From Streptomyces sp. QL37 (GTDB lineage: Bacteria > Actinomycetota > Actinomycetes > Streptomycetales > Streptomycetaceae): a stretch of 64,000 bases of DNA. The notes beneath the pieces were generated by a model that saw only the letters and a list, made by a program, of their open reading frames with translations, did no database searches and had not been told where the DNA came from. Positions 17,472-25,053 of this stretch are shown one piece after another. The stretch's first letter is position 1, and the number at the start of each line of letters is the position of its first letter. A program made the translations under genes and the position numbers. The stretch is from the NCBI RefSeq assembly GCF_002941025.1, contig NZ_PTJS01000001.1:186001-250000 (forward strand), read 5' to 3'.

Positions 17472-17524
17472 CGCCACTTGGGCTTTGCCCCGCCACCCTT
17501 ACCTCAAACATGCCCGAGGCGACA

Positions 17525-17680
17525 TCACCAGTAATGCCGGCGGCCTCCGACCGCGTGCCCGACGGCACCCAGGAGCCACAGGGCGAGCCCGATCACGAGC
17601 AGGATGATCCCGATGGTCCACAGGACGCCGACGCCCGTCACCAGGCCGAGAATCAGAAGGATGGCTCCGATGATGATCAT
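17525..17680 (-). CDS. Small hydrophobic membrane protein (DUF6131-like)
   Basis: A 51-residue protein from ATG 17680, preceded by GGAGG at 5 bases. It is almost entirely two membrane helices (MIIIGAILLILGLVTGVG and WTIGIILLVIGLALWLLGAV) with a short basic end, HAVGGRRHYW. Sequences of this pattern are very common in Streptomyces and have been grouped as DUF6131; the function is unknown. It lies 144 bases downstream of gvpK on the same strand and could be read with it or independently. Confidence 0.7.
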   Translation of the reverse strand: MIIIGAILLILGLVTGVGVLWTIGIILLVIGLALWLLGAVGHAVGGRRHYW

Positions 17681-17823
17681 GACTGCCTCCGGAACGAACA
17701 CCCCGTGCGGACATTCTGCGTATATATGAGCATATGCCTTCAGTGTCGCAACGCCCAGACCCGAGCCACATCCAGTTGCTTCTGTGAACATTCGGATCCC
17801 GCCGACATCGGCCTCGGGGCCCG

Positions 17824-18102
17824 TCAATCCCGGGGCAGAAGCGTTCCCAGCGGACCCAGGTCCAGGTTGAGGTCCTCGGGACGCACACCGTGCTGTTCAC
17901 AGAGCTCGGCCATCCGCTGGTCGAGCAGCATGAGCGTGGTGCCGATCTCGTCCACCTGGCTGTCGGTCAGGTCCCCCTGGTCGATCCGTCGGATGGCCTG
18001 CCGCTCCATCAGCTGCCTCAGCAGTTCCACCACCGTCAGCACCAGGGCGACGAGATCACGCCCCAGCTGGTCCGAGTCGACGTCGAGTCGGGATGTGGTC
18101 AC
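17824..18102 (-). CDS. gvpK: Gas vesicle protein GvpK
   Basis: A 92-residue protein with the GvpK helical core (LVALVLTVVELLRQLMERQA, then IDQGDLTDSQVDEIGTTLM and LCEQHGVRPEDLNLDLG). GvpK is a conserved accessory protein needed for gas-vesicle assembly in haloarchaea and bacteria; its exact role is unclear. It starts at GTG 18102, overlapping the gvpS stop (GTGA), and is the last gene of the gvp operon. Confidence 0.9.
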   Translation of the reverse strand: MTTSRLDVDSDQLGRDLVALVLTVVELLRQLMERQAIRRIDQGDLTDSQVDEIGTTLMLLDQRMAELCEQHGVRPEDLNLDLGPLGTLLPRD

Positions 18103-18326
18103 AGCGGGCCTCCGTCCGCCCAGGGAGCCGGAACGCGTTCGTTGACGGACGAGAGCAGTGCGTGGAGCGACAGCCGCACGAGCGGAACGTCCGCGATCGC
18201 GATCACCAGATCACCGCTGATCACCACGCCCGTTGCCAGGACCCGGTCCAGCAGATCGACGAGTGGCACCCCGATGGGCCCGCTCAGCGGCTCGGGGTTG
18301 TCCCAGGGCACCACCTCGCGCTCCAT
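18099..18326 (-). CDS. gvpS: Gas vesicle protein GvpS (GvpA/J/M paralogue)
   Basis: 75 residues with the GvpA-like fold signature: VPLVDLLDRVLATGVVISGDLVIAIADVPLV, split here into the amphipathic helix and the beta-hairpin that build shell ribs in GvpA. Its place between gvpL and gvpK matches gvpS in the Streptomyces order. It is probably a minor shell or nucleation component. It begins 2 bases after the gvpL stop and overlaps gvpK by 4 bases. Confidence 0.88.
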   Translation of the reverse strand: MEREVVPWDNPEPLSGPIGVPLVDLLDRVLATGVVISGDLVIAIADVPLVRLSLHALLSSVNERVPAPWADGGPL

Positions 18327-18328
18327 CT

Positions 18329-19147
18329 CTACACCTCACCGACGAAGGAGTACGGCACCCAGGGTCCGGAGATGTCGATCCCGGCCCCGGTCGCGTCCCG
18401 CAGCGCCCGGGTGAGCGCCTGGAGTTCGGCTCCGCGGTGCTCGGCCACGAGGTAAGTGGCGTTGAGCACCTGGACGCGGCCCTTCCCCACGAGTTCGGGA
18501 GCGTGCAGCCGCAGTCGGCGTCTCGCGGCGGCAAGGTTCCCGAACGCCTCATCCACCGTTTCGGCCAGCCGGAGGGCCTCCTCATGACGCTGTTCGCGCC
18601 TCGCCTGCACTCCTCGCTTGCGTTCCAGATAAGCCAGTCCGGCACCGGGAGCCGGACGGGAACGGGCGGCCGGCGCCTCCGGCCGGAGCGGAGCGGTGCG
18701 CGCGTCGGCCACCGGGGAATCGGCCGCGTAGACCTTCACTCCCCATTCCGAGTGGCCTGCCGTGCGCTCCAGAGCGGTGCTGAAGCGTACGGTCTCGTCG
18801 AGGAGAGCCTGGCGGGCCCGGTCCTCCCCGTGATAGAGGGTGGCGAGCGGTAGAGGGACGGTGGGACAAGACGCGGCGGCTGCCGACACCACGTCGTGGT
18901 GCGCGCGTGCGTAGCGTTCCAGCTCGTCCCGGTCCGACATACGGGCCTGCCACACCTCGTCGGTGAAATCGGCCGCCCGGACGGCCTGCACGATCGCGGT
19001 CAGCTCACCGAAACGCAGGAGTCGCAGCGGTTCACCCGCCGCGACACCCTGCAGGTCCGCGAACACTGCCGGGTCCGGTGCGTCGCACACCGCGAATACG
19101 TAGAGGGCGCTTCTCTCCGAAGGCTGTCCGGGTCCCCGCTCTGTCAT
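18329..19147 (-). CDS. gvpL: Gas vesicle protein GvpL (GvpF/GvpL family)
   Basis: 272 residues from ATG 19147. The N-terminal domain starts ALYVFAVCDAPDP and includes LRLLRFGELTAIVQAV. The central part has YARAHHDVVSAAAASCPTVP and LPLATLYHGEDRARQAL. The C-terminal domain has VQVLNATYLVAEHRGAELQ and ends GPWVPYSFVGEV, the usual GvpF/L ending. GvpF/L proteins bind GvpA monomers and are thought to chaperone them during shell growth. This is the second GvpF/L paralogue in the cluster (with gvpF at 21802). An Arg/Glu-rich helical insert (EARRE-like, about residues 185-210) is larger than in gvpF. Confidence 0.9.
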   Translation of the reverse strand: MTERGPGQPSERSALYVFAVCDAPDPAVFADLQGVAAGEPLRLLRFGELTAIVQAVRAADFTDEVWQARMSDRDELERYARAHHDVVSAAAASCPTVPLPLATLYHGEDRARQALLDETVRFSTALERTAGHSEWGVKVYAADSPVADARTAPLRPEAPAARSRPAPGAGLAYLERKRGVQARREQRHEEALRLAETVDEAFGNLAAARRRLRLHAPELVGKGRVQVLNATYLVAEHRGAELQALTRALRDATGAGIDISGPWVPYSFVGEV

Positions 19148-19169
19148 GTGGTTCGATTCTCCCTGTTCA

Positions 19170-19502
19170 TCATTTGTCCGACGCCTCGTCCGTCTTTGCC
19201 TCGAGCGCTTCCAGACGCTCGCGCAGTTCACGGTTCTCGTCCAGGAGGGAATTGCGGGCAGCGCGCGAACTCAGCGCGGGATCCGTCTCCCACCAGTCGA
19301 TACCGGCCTTCTTCGCGGTATCGACGGATGCCACGAACAGGCGGAGCCGAATGGTGAGCAGCTCGATGTCGAGAAGGTCGATCTTGATGTCCCCCGCGAT
19401 GACGATGCCCTTGTCGAGGACGCGTTCGAGGATGTCCGCGAGGTTGGTGTTCTGCGGCCCCGGAATGGGGTAAGCCTCCCGCCCGACGTCGAGATCGGTC
19501 AC
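19170..19502 (-). CDS. gvpJ: Gas vesicle protein GvpJ (GvpA-family)
   Basis: 110 residues. The GvpA-like core is at about 20-70 (NTNLADILERVLDKGIVIAG, then KIDLLDIELLTIRLRLFVAS). A helical, charged C-terminal extension follows (LLDENRELRERLEALEAK), which could form a short coiled coil. It overlaps the gvpZ stop by 4 bases (ATGA). Position and length identify it as gvpJ in the Streptomyces cluster; a tip or minor shell role is inferred from homologues. Confidence 0.9.
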   Translation of the reverse strand: MTDLDVGREAYPIPGPQNTNLADILERVLDKGIVIAGDIKIDLLDIELLTIRLRLFVASVDTAKKAGIDWWETDPALSSRAARNSLLDENRELRERLEALEAKTDEASDK

Positions 19503-20602
19503 CTCGACGCCCTCCGTCCGCGTCGCTTCCTGGGGGCGGGTTCCTCTTCTTCCTCTTCCTCGTCTTCCTCTTCTTCGGGCTCTTCGTCTTCGTCCTCCTC
19601 CTCGGGCTCCTCGTCTTCCTCTTCTTCGTCTTCGTCCTCGGGTTCCTCGTCGTCCTCGTATTCCTCCTCGTCCTCCTCGTCCTCCGGCTCCTCTTCCTCC
19701 TCGTCCCCCTCCGCCTCCTCTTCGTCCTCGTGGTCCGAGTCCTCGGACTCCTCGTTCTCGGACTCCTCGTTCTCGGCTTCCTCCTTCTCCTCAGCCTCTT
19801 CATGCGTCATGACGACTTCCCCGTCGCGGATCTCGCCGCGCCAGCCCTCGGGTTCCTCATCGGTGAGCGTGACGAACCGCTGGAAGTGCTTGAAGTCGAG
19901 TCGCATGCGCCGGCCCTGTACCCGCCACAGGTTGCCGGTCTTCTCGAAGAATCCCGAGGGGTAGTACTCGATCACCAGGACGATCCGGGTGAGGCTCGGC
20001 GCCAGTTCGTGGAAGCTGACACAACCACGCGTGGAGCCCTTGGCTCCCTCGGAGGTCCACACGATACGGTCGTCAGGGATCTGCTCCTGGACGGTTGCTT
20101 TGAAGCCGCGCGAGGAAGGGCCGATCTTGACCTTCCAGTCGCTCGACATCTCCTCATCCATCGAGACGCTCTGGACGCCCTTGGTGAAGCTGCCGAATTT
20201 GTCATAACGCGTCCAGTGGTCGTACGCGTCCCGCAGCGGCACACCCACATCGAGGACCTCGATGATGTTCATCGATTTGCCCCCGCCGGACTGGCTCTTG
20301 CCCTTCCCTCCCCCGAACGCGTCCTTGGCCTTGTCCACGACCTTGTCCTTGACGTTCCCTGCCTTCTCCGAGACAAAGGCCTTCACCGGGGATTCGCCCT
20401 GCATCACGCGAGAAGCGATGGACGGCAGCGAACCCCCGTTCTCGGCCACGTCGGTGAGCTGACCCGTGAGACCGGTGAGCTTGTCGCCGGCCTTCTGTGC
20501 AAGCTTCTCGGTCTGTGCGCCGACGAAGTTCGAGAGCTCTCCGCGAAGGCGGTCCATGCCGGAGGCCTCAGCCTCGGGCTCGTCCTTGTCCGTCCTGGCC
20601 AT
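19499..20602 (-). CDS. gvpZ: GvpZ-like SRPBCC-domain protein with long acidic tail
   Basis: 367 residues. An N-terminal helical region (about 15-100) leads to a polyketide-cyclase-like START/SRPBCC domain (about 111-250; SMNIIEVLDVGVPLRDAYDH, FVTLTDEEPEGWRGEI). From about 265 to 353 the sequence is almost only Glu and Asp, and it ends in the basic patch PRKRRGRRASR. SRPBCC domains bind hydrophobic ligands. No role in gas vesicles has been shown, but this gene sits inside Streptomyces gvp operons at the gvpZ position. The acidic tail is encoded by GAG/GAA/GAC repeats that open long false frames on the other strand. Confidence 0.85.
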   Translation of the reverse strand: MARTDKDEPEAEASGMDRLRGELSNFVGAQTEKLAQKAGDKLTGLTGQLTDVAENGGSLPSIASRVMQGESPVKAFVSEKAGNVKDKVVDKAKDAFGGGKGKSQSGGGKSMNIIEVLDVGVPLRDAYDHWTRYDKFGSFTKGVQSVSMDEEMSSDWKVKIGPSSRGFKATVQEQIPDDRIVWTSEGAKGSTRGCVSFHELAPSLTRIVLVIEYYPSGFFEKTGNLWRVQGRRMRLDFKHFQRFVTLTDEEPEGWRGEIRDGEVVMTHEEAEEKEEAENEESENEESEDSDHEDEEEAEGDEEEEEPEDEEDEEEYEDDEEPEDEDEEEEDEEPEEEDEDEEPEEEEDEEEEEEEPAPRKRRGRRASR

Positions 20603-20608
20603 AGCTGC

Positions 20609-21538
20609 CTACCTCCGCCGTGCGCCGCGCTGGGACGCGGCTCGCTTCGATGACGTCGCCTTCTTGCCTGAAGCGCTCTTCTTGGCCGACGACTTCTTGG
20701 CCGGAGCCGACTTCTTGGCGGGCGCTTTCCTGGCCGCGGACTTCTTCGCCGGAGCCGATTTCTTGGCCGCGGCCGTCTTCTTGGCCGGTGCCGACTTCTT
20801 CGCCGCGGACTTCTTCGCCGGTGCCTTCTTGGCTGCGGTCTTCTTGGCCGGGGCGGGCTTCTTCGCCGCGGACTTCTTCGCCGGTGTCTTCTTGGCGGCG
20901 GCCTTCTTCGCGGGGGGCTGCTTCTTCGCCGCCGCTTTCTTGCCGGCGGCTTCATCGGAGGACTTGCCCCGGCGAGGGCTCGGCCGCGGCTCCTCCGGCT
21001 CCTCCGGTTCCTCCTCGTCCTCTTCCTCTTCTTCCTCTTCCTCTTCCGGTTCGTCCTCCTCCTCTTCGTATTCGTCTCCCTCTTCTTCGTCCTCTTCTTC
21101 GTCCTCTTCTTCGTCCTCCTCCGGTTGCTCTTCCTCGTCCTCGTACTCTTCCTCGGGCTCGTCCTCGTCGTACTCGCCCTCGTACTCTTCCTCTTGCTCG
21201 TCCTCGTCCTCGTCCTCGTCCTCGGACTCCCCCAGCCGCGCCGTCCGGTCACTGAGGGCGTCGGCCAGCGAATTCATGCCCCGGTCCGCCACTGCCGTCA
21301 GTGCCTTCCTGCCGGAGTCGAGGACCTCGCCCTTCAACTGGTCCTGAAGCTCGGCGAACTGCGGCATCTCGCCCAACCGTCGAATGCCTTCGGCGGCGAG
21401 CTGGCGTGGCTCCAGGCCGAAGCGCCTGCCTGCCAGATAGGTCGCGACGGAGAGCGCCACGCGCCCCTTCTTCGTGCGACCGAGTACGTATCCGCCCACA
21501 ACTGCTGCTGCGAGCGTCACCTTTGTCTGATCTTCCAT
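20609..21538 (-). CDS. gvpY: GvpY-like protein with acidic block and histone-H1-like Lys/Ala tail
   Basis: About 309 residues from ATG 21538 (AAGG 10 bases upstream). Residues 1-100 form a small folded-looking domain ([35 protein letters not shown]). Residues ~104-182 are Glu/Asp-rich, and ~187-309 are Lys/Ala/Pro repeats such as KKSAPAKK and AAKK, like the tail of histone H1 or Streptomyces HupS. Database copies are often mislabelled as DNA primase; nothing primase-like is visible. The position identifies it as gvpY. The tail could bind DNA, RNA or the acidic tail of GvpZ; this is inference. Confidence 0.82.
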   Translation of the reverse strand: MEDQTKVTLAAAVVGGYVLGRTKKGRVALSVATYLAGRRFGLEPRQLAAEGIRRLGEMPQFAELQDQLKGEVLDSGRKALTAVADRGMNSLADALSDRTARLGESEDEDEDEDEQEEEYEGEYDEDEPEEEYEDEEEQPEEDEEEDEEEDEEEGDEYEEEEDEPEEEEEEEEEDEEEPEEPEEPRPSPRRGKSSDEAAGKKAAAKKQPPAKKAAAKKTPAKKSAAKKPAPAKKTAAKKAPAKKSAAKKSAPAKKTAAAKKSAPAKKSAARKAPAKKSAPAKKSSAKKSASGKKATSSKRAASQRGARRR

Positions 21539-21545
21539 GAGTAAG

Positions 21546-21800
21546 TCACCTTCGATGGTTCGGCGCAGGGCGGGCTTGTCCGACATAGAGCCGGTCGAGC
21601 AGCTCCGCCTCTTCCCGTTCGAACTCCTCCAGGCCGACGTTGCCGTCCTCGAGCTCCTGATTCAGCGCGGCCAGCTGGGCCCGGATCACGCCCGGGTCGT
21701 GCAGCTCGCGGTCGGCCGCGTCATTGACCTTCTCGGCGACCCAGATCACGCCACGGACCGGCGCGAGGGGCAGCAGGAGCAGGCCGGTGAACAGTCCCAT
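21546..21800 (-). CDS. gvpG: Gas vesicle protein GvpG
   Basis: 84 residues from ATG 21800, one base after the gvpF stop. The sequence GLLLLPLAPVRGVIWVAEKV and the helical LAALNQELEDGNVGLEEFER are typical of GvpG, a small accessory protein that interacts with GvpF/L and is essential for assembly in well-studied systems. Confidence 0.9.
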   Translation of the reverse strand: MGLFTGLLLLPLAPVRGVIWVAEKVNDAADRELHDPGVIRAQLAALNQELEDGNVGLEEFEREEAELLDRLYVGQARPAPNHRR

Positions 21801-21801
21801 G

Positions 21802-22551
21802 TCAGACCCTCGAGACCGTCGGCCGTGGAGCACGGGAGGGGACGAAGCTGTAGCAGGGCAGCGGCCCCGCGACGCGGAGCTCGACACGTTCGCGGTGCGC
21901 GTCGGCGAACCGCTGCGCCGTTGCCCGGAAGGCGTCGCTCTCCTTCCGGTCGACGAGAAACGACACGTTGAGCGCACAACCGTGAACCTCGGGCCCGGCG
22001 GCCACCTCGCGGGCCATGGGTGTGAGCTGGTGAAGGAGCTTCTTCCCGGCCTCGGCCGCTCGGCGGGACAGCGCGGTCGCCACGGCCTCACCGAGCCGGA
22101 CGTTGGCCTCGTAACCGGGGCGGCGGCGGACCTCGTCGCGCAGCCGCCGTACGTTCTTCTCCTCGGCCACGACTGCGGCGAGCGCGTTCTGGGCGGGGAG
22201 CGCCTTGACGTTGATCTCCACGCTTCGGTCGAGGTGGTGGAGGATCGACAGGTGCTCTCTCTGCGATCCGGCCAGCTGGGCACGGACCGATGCCTCGTCC
22301 GGTGCGATCACTCCGAACCGCATGGGCAGCACGGGGCCGCTGTCCGAGAGGCGCAGAAGAAGATCCTGGTGCGCCATCAGATCCCGGCGACGCGCCCGCA
22401 GTTGCTCCGGGGCGTCGCTCACGACTGCGGTGACCCGCCCGTCACCGACCAGCCGCAGCGCGGCGGGAGGGCTGCCCACGCCGGTCGCGTCGGCCGGCAG
22501 CCTCGCTCCCGCCGGGATGATCGCGTACACGTAGACGCGGCTCTCGGTCAT
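21802..22551 (-). CDS. gvpF: Gas vesicle protein GvpF
   Basis: 249 residues. It opens SRVYVYAIIPAGARLP and includes LMAHQDLLLRLSDSGPVLPM and RFGVIAPDEASVRAQL. After a helical linker the C-terminal domain reads EVHGCALNVSFLVDRKESDA and ends GPLPCYSFVPSR. This is the standard two-domain GvpF/L layout, and it probably escorts GvpA to the growing shell. It is 3 bases from gvpA and 1 base from gvpG, clearly one transcript. Confidence 0.92.
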   Translation of the reverse strand: MTESRVYVYAIIPAGARLPADATGVGSPPAALRLVGDGRVTAVVSDAPEQLRARRRDLMAHQDLLLRLSDSGPVLPMRFGVIAPDEASVRAQLAGSQREHLSILHHLDRSVEINVKALPAQNALAAVVAEEKNVRRLRDEVRRRPGYEANVRLGEAVATALSRRAAEAGKKLLHQLTPMAREVAAGPEVHGCALNVSFLVDRKESDAFRATAQRFADAHRERVELRVAGPLPCYSFVPSRAPRPTVSRV

Positions 22552-22554
22552 CGC

Positions 22555-23001
22555 TCACGCCTCCGCGCGTTGGCGTCGGCTCGCCCCGTCGCGGGCGGGC
22601 GCCCGGCGCTTCTTCGGCCGTTCTTCCTTCTCGTCGTCGTCATCGTCACCGCTGCCCACGGCCTTGCGGACGGAGTCACCGACGGACTCCGCCGCCTTGC
22701 GCACCTTGCGCTTGCCCATGGACTTGGCGGCGCGTCCGCCGAGGAGCTCGGGGATGGTGGTGCTGCCCGAGTCGCGCTCCAGGTCGAGCCGATTGCACGC
22801 CTCGGCGAAGCGCAGGTAGGTGTCCACACTGGCGACGACGATGCGCGCGTCTATCTTGAGGATCTCGATGCCGACCAGCGACACCCGGATGAACACGTCG
22901 ATGACCATGCCGCGGTCGAGGATGAGTTCCAGAACGTCGTAGAGCGTGCCGGCCCTGGGCGGGCACGGGGCGACTTCGTCGGCGTACATGGTCGTGGTCA
23001 T
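22555..23001 (-). CDS. gvpA: Gas vesicle structural protein GvpA with charged C-terminal extension
   Basis: 148 residues from ATG 23001 (AAGGA 6 bases upstream); a longer frame upstream is spurious. The shell-forming core is at about 17-75: GTLYDVLELILDRGMVIDVF, then RVSLVGIEILKIDARIVVAS. Canonical GvpA ends soon after this core. Here about 70 more residues follow: a Lys/Arg-rich helix, a run of five Asp, and a basic tail (RPKKRRAPARDGASRRQRAE). Such extended forms are usual in Streptomyces clusters. Whether they polymerise into gas-filled shells is unknown. Confidence 0.9.
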   Translation of the reverse strand: MTTTMYADEVAPCPPRAGTLYDVLELILDRGMVIDVFIRVSLVGIEILKIDARIVVASVDTYLRFAEACNRLDLERDSGSTTIPELLGGRAAKSMGKRKVRKAAESVGDSVRKAVGSGDDDDDEKEERPKKRRAPARDGASRRQRAEA

Positions 23002-23033
23002 GGAGCGTCCTTCCGGGTGAGAGGCGAAACGGG

Positions 23034-23354
23034 TCATTCGTCGGCGGAGCCACGCCGGTAGCGGCGGACTCTGCTGTACTCCGTGAGTTCGCCCCGCTCG
23101 TCGATCTGCACCTCGTAGGAGGCCAGCAGGCTCGTGGTGTCCGGGATGCGGGGCACTTCGAGCACGTCGACGACGACGCACCATCCGTCGTCGTTCCGCC
23201 GCACCGCCGACACCCCCTCGGCGGGGTGGCAGATCAGTCTTTCCAGGCTCTCGCAGGCAGCACGGGCAGCGTGCTCGGGGCCGCGTCGGGACGAGGAGCG
23301 TGGGGCTGCCGTTTTCGTTGTGTGCCCGGATCGGGCTCGACGGTTCTCTGCCAT
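23034..23354 (-). CDS. gvpO: Gas vesicle protein GvpO
   Basis: 106 residues. A basic, disordered N-terminus (MAENRRARSGHTTKTAAPRS) precedes the GvpO domain: CESLERLICHPAEGVSAVRR, GWCVVVDVLEVPRIPDTTSL and LASYEVQIDERGELTEYSR. GvpO is required for gas-vesicle formation in Halobacterium. It is the first gene of the operon; the promoter should lie in 23355-23477, shared with the divergent gene at 23478. The ribosome site before ATG 23354 is weak. Confidence 0.88.
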   Translation of the reverse strand: MAENRRARSGHTTKTAAPRSSSRRGPEHAARAACESLERLICHPAEGVSAVRRNDDGWCVVVDVLEVPRIPDTTSLLASYEVQIDERGELTEYSRVRRYRRGSADE

Positions 23355-23477
23355 GGAACCCAGTCTGATCAGAATCGGTTCCGCCGCACCTCGGCGGACG
23401 GGTGGGCGGCCGGAGAAGCTCACCCTTTCGCCGGTCCGGCGGGACGCACCGCCCGGGACGCGTGCACAGTCGTATGC

Positions 23478-23921
23478 ATGAGTGAGAACCGTGGCCCGGA
23501 CGGGCCCGAGGATGAGCACCTTCGGCCGTCCGGGGCCGACGACACGACCGTCGAGGCGCTCGGAGCGCTGACCGAGGCGTTGGAGGGGGTGGAGCGTGCG
23601 CGGGGGCAGCTCTACGGGTTCCACCAGCTCACGGGCGGTGCCGATCTGACGCTGGACCGGGCGGTCGAGCTGCTCCGGATGGGTGGTCACGCGGCCCAGG
23701 CCGACCTGGTGGAGCGGGAGATCCTGGGCCGCAACGTCATCCCCGGCTGCTGGACCTTTCAGATCGTCGAGGCGTACGACGACACGTACTACCGGCCGTT
23801 CGTCGCGGTCGAGGAGCGGGTACGCCGGGAACTCGTGGGTGGGCGGCGCCATCTCTACGAGGCGGAGCTGAAGGAAGCCCGCCGCACCCACGGCCACCCT
23901 GATCACACCGCGCGGCCCTGA
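23478..23921 (+). CDS. Conserved hypothetical protein
   Basis: 147 residues. An acidic N-terminus leads to ALTEALEGVERARGQLYGFH and DLTLDRAVELLRMGGHAAQA, both helical, then LVEREILGRNVIPGCWTFQI and YDDTYYRPFVAVEERVRREL. It has no membrane segment and no domain I can name; homologues occur widely in Streptomyces. No ribosome site precedes ATG 23478, so the transcript may be leaderless. It ends 2 bases before the PHP gene, suggesting an operon. Confidence 0.7.
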   Translation: MSENRGPDGPEDEHLRPSGADDTTVEALGALTEALEGVERARGQLYGFHQLTGGADLTLDRAVELLRMGGHAAQADLVEREILGRNVIPGCWTFQIVEAYDDTYYRPFVAVEERVRRELVGGRRHLYEAELKEARRTHGHPDHTARP

Positions 23922-23923
23922 CG

Positions 23924-24943
23924 ATGGATCCCGCAGACGCGCTGCGGCGGATCGCGTTCCTCCTGGAGCGGTCCCAGGCAGCCACGTACCGGGTGAAGGC
24001 CTTCCGCACGGCGGCGGAGGCGATCAGCTCCATGGACGGCGAGGAGGTCGCCCAGCGGGTGGCGCACGGTTCGCTGGAGACGGTGCGCGGCATCGGGCCG
24101 AAGACGGCCAAAGTGATCCGTGAGGCGGTGGAGGGCGCGACGCCGGGGTACCTCGAAGTGCTGGAGGAAGAGGCGTCCGCACCGTTGGCCTCCGGCGGTG
24201 AGGCGCTCCTCGCGGCCCTCCGCGGTGACTGCCACATGCACTCGGACTGGTCCGACGGGGGCAGCCCGATCTCGGAGATGGGCCGGACCGCGGCCGAGCT
24301 GGGCCATGAGTGGGCGGTGCTCACCGACCACTCCCCCAGGCTGACCGTGGCCAACGGGCTCTCGACCGAGCGCCTCCTCGATCAGCTGTCCGTCGTGGCG
24401 GAGCTCAACGAGCGGTGGGCGCCCTTTCGTCTGCTCACCGGAATCGAGTGCGACATCCTCGACGACGGCTCGCTGGACCAGGACCCCGAGGTGCTCGAGC
24501 GGCTCGACGTGGTGGTCGTCTCCGTCCATTCGAAGCTGCGCATGGACGCGCGGGCGATGACGGAGCGGATGCTCGCCGCCGTGCGCAATCCGCACGCCGA
24601 CATCCTGGGTCACTGCACAGGGCGGCTCCTGGGCGGGAAGAAGCGTCCGGAGTCGCAGTTCGACGCGGATCGGGTCTTCGCGGCGTGTGCGGAGGCCGGG
24701 ACGGCGGTGGAGATCAACTGCCGCCCGGAGCGGCTCGATCCCCCGCGCGCCCTGCTGCGGCAGGCGGTCGCGTCGGGTGCCCTGCTCTCGATCGACACCG
24801 ACGCGCACGCGCCGGGGCAGCTGGACTGGCAGATCCACGGGTGCGCACGGGCGGAGGAGTGCGGAGTTCCCGTGGACCGTGTGGTCACCACCTGGCCCGT
24901 CGAACGGCTCCTGGAATGGACTGCGCGGAAACCCCGCCCGTAG
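23924..24943 (+). CDS. PHP-domain metal-dependent phosphoesterase (PolX C-terminal-like)
   Basis: 339 residues. Residues 1-75 form a helix-hairpin-helix region as in DNA polymerase X (ITERSQAATYRVKAF-like start, TVRGIGPKTAKVIREA). The PHP domain follows with metal-ligand motifs DCHMHSDWSDGG, TDHSPRL, GIECDIL, VVSVHSKL, GHCTGRLL and DTDAHAPGQLDW. It lacks the PolX nucleotidyl-transferase domain, so it may act as a stand-alone 3'-5' exonuclease or phosphatase tied to DNA ends. This is inference from family knowledge. Confidence 0.87.
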   Translation: MDPADALRRIAFLLERSQAATYRVKAFRTAAEAISSMDGEEVAQRVAHGSLETVRGIGPKTAKVIREAVEGATPGYLEVLEEEASAPLASGGEALLAALRGDCHMHSDWSDGGSPISEMGRTAAELGHEWAVLTDHSPRLTVANGLSTERLLDQLSVVAELNERWAPFRLLTGIECDILDDGSLDQDPEVLERLDVVVVSVHSKLRMDARAMTERMLAAVRNPHADILGHCTGRLLGGKKRPESQFDADRVFAACAEAGTAVEINCRPERLDPPRALLRQAVASGALLSIDTDAHAPGQLDWQIHGCARAEECGVPVDRVVTTWPVERLLEWTARKPRP

Positions 24944-24958
24944 GGCCCCGGGCGGGGT
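24931..24958. terminator. Terminator overlapping the PHP gene stop codon
   Basis: A perfect 10-bp stem (ACCCCGCCCG at 24931-24940 with CGGGCGGGGT at 24949-24958) has an 8-base loop that contains the TAG stop codon. Confidence 0.65.
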
Positions 24959-25053
24959 GCGTCCGTGTGGACAGGCTGGTCGCGGACGTTCGGCGTACAG
25001 TCGATCACGGTTGTCCGTGTGACTCCGGGGCATGCCGGGGCAGGAGGAAAGCC

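Noticed and set aside
20609..21538. DNA primase label for the GvpY-like protein
   Set aside because: No zinc-binding or TOPRIM motif is present; the match is to low-complexity sequence only.
24310..25053. N-terminal extension of the iron-oxidase frame
   Set aside because: It overlaps the PHP gene out of frame; ATG 25054 has a strong ribosome site.
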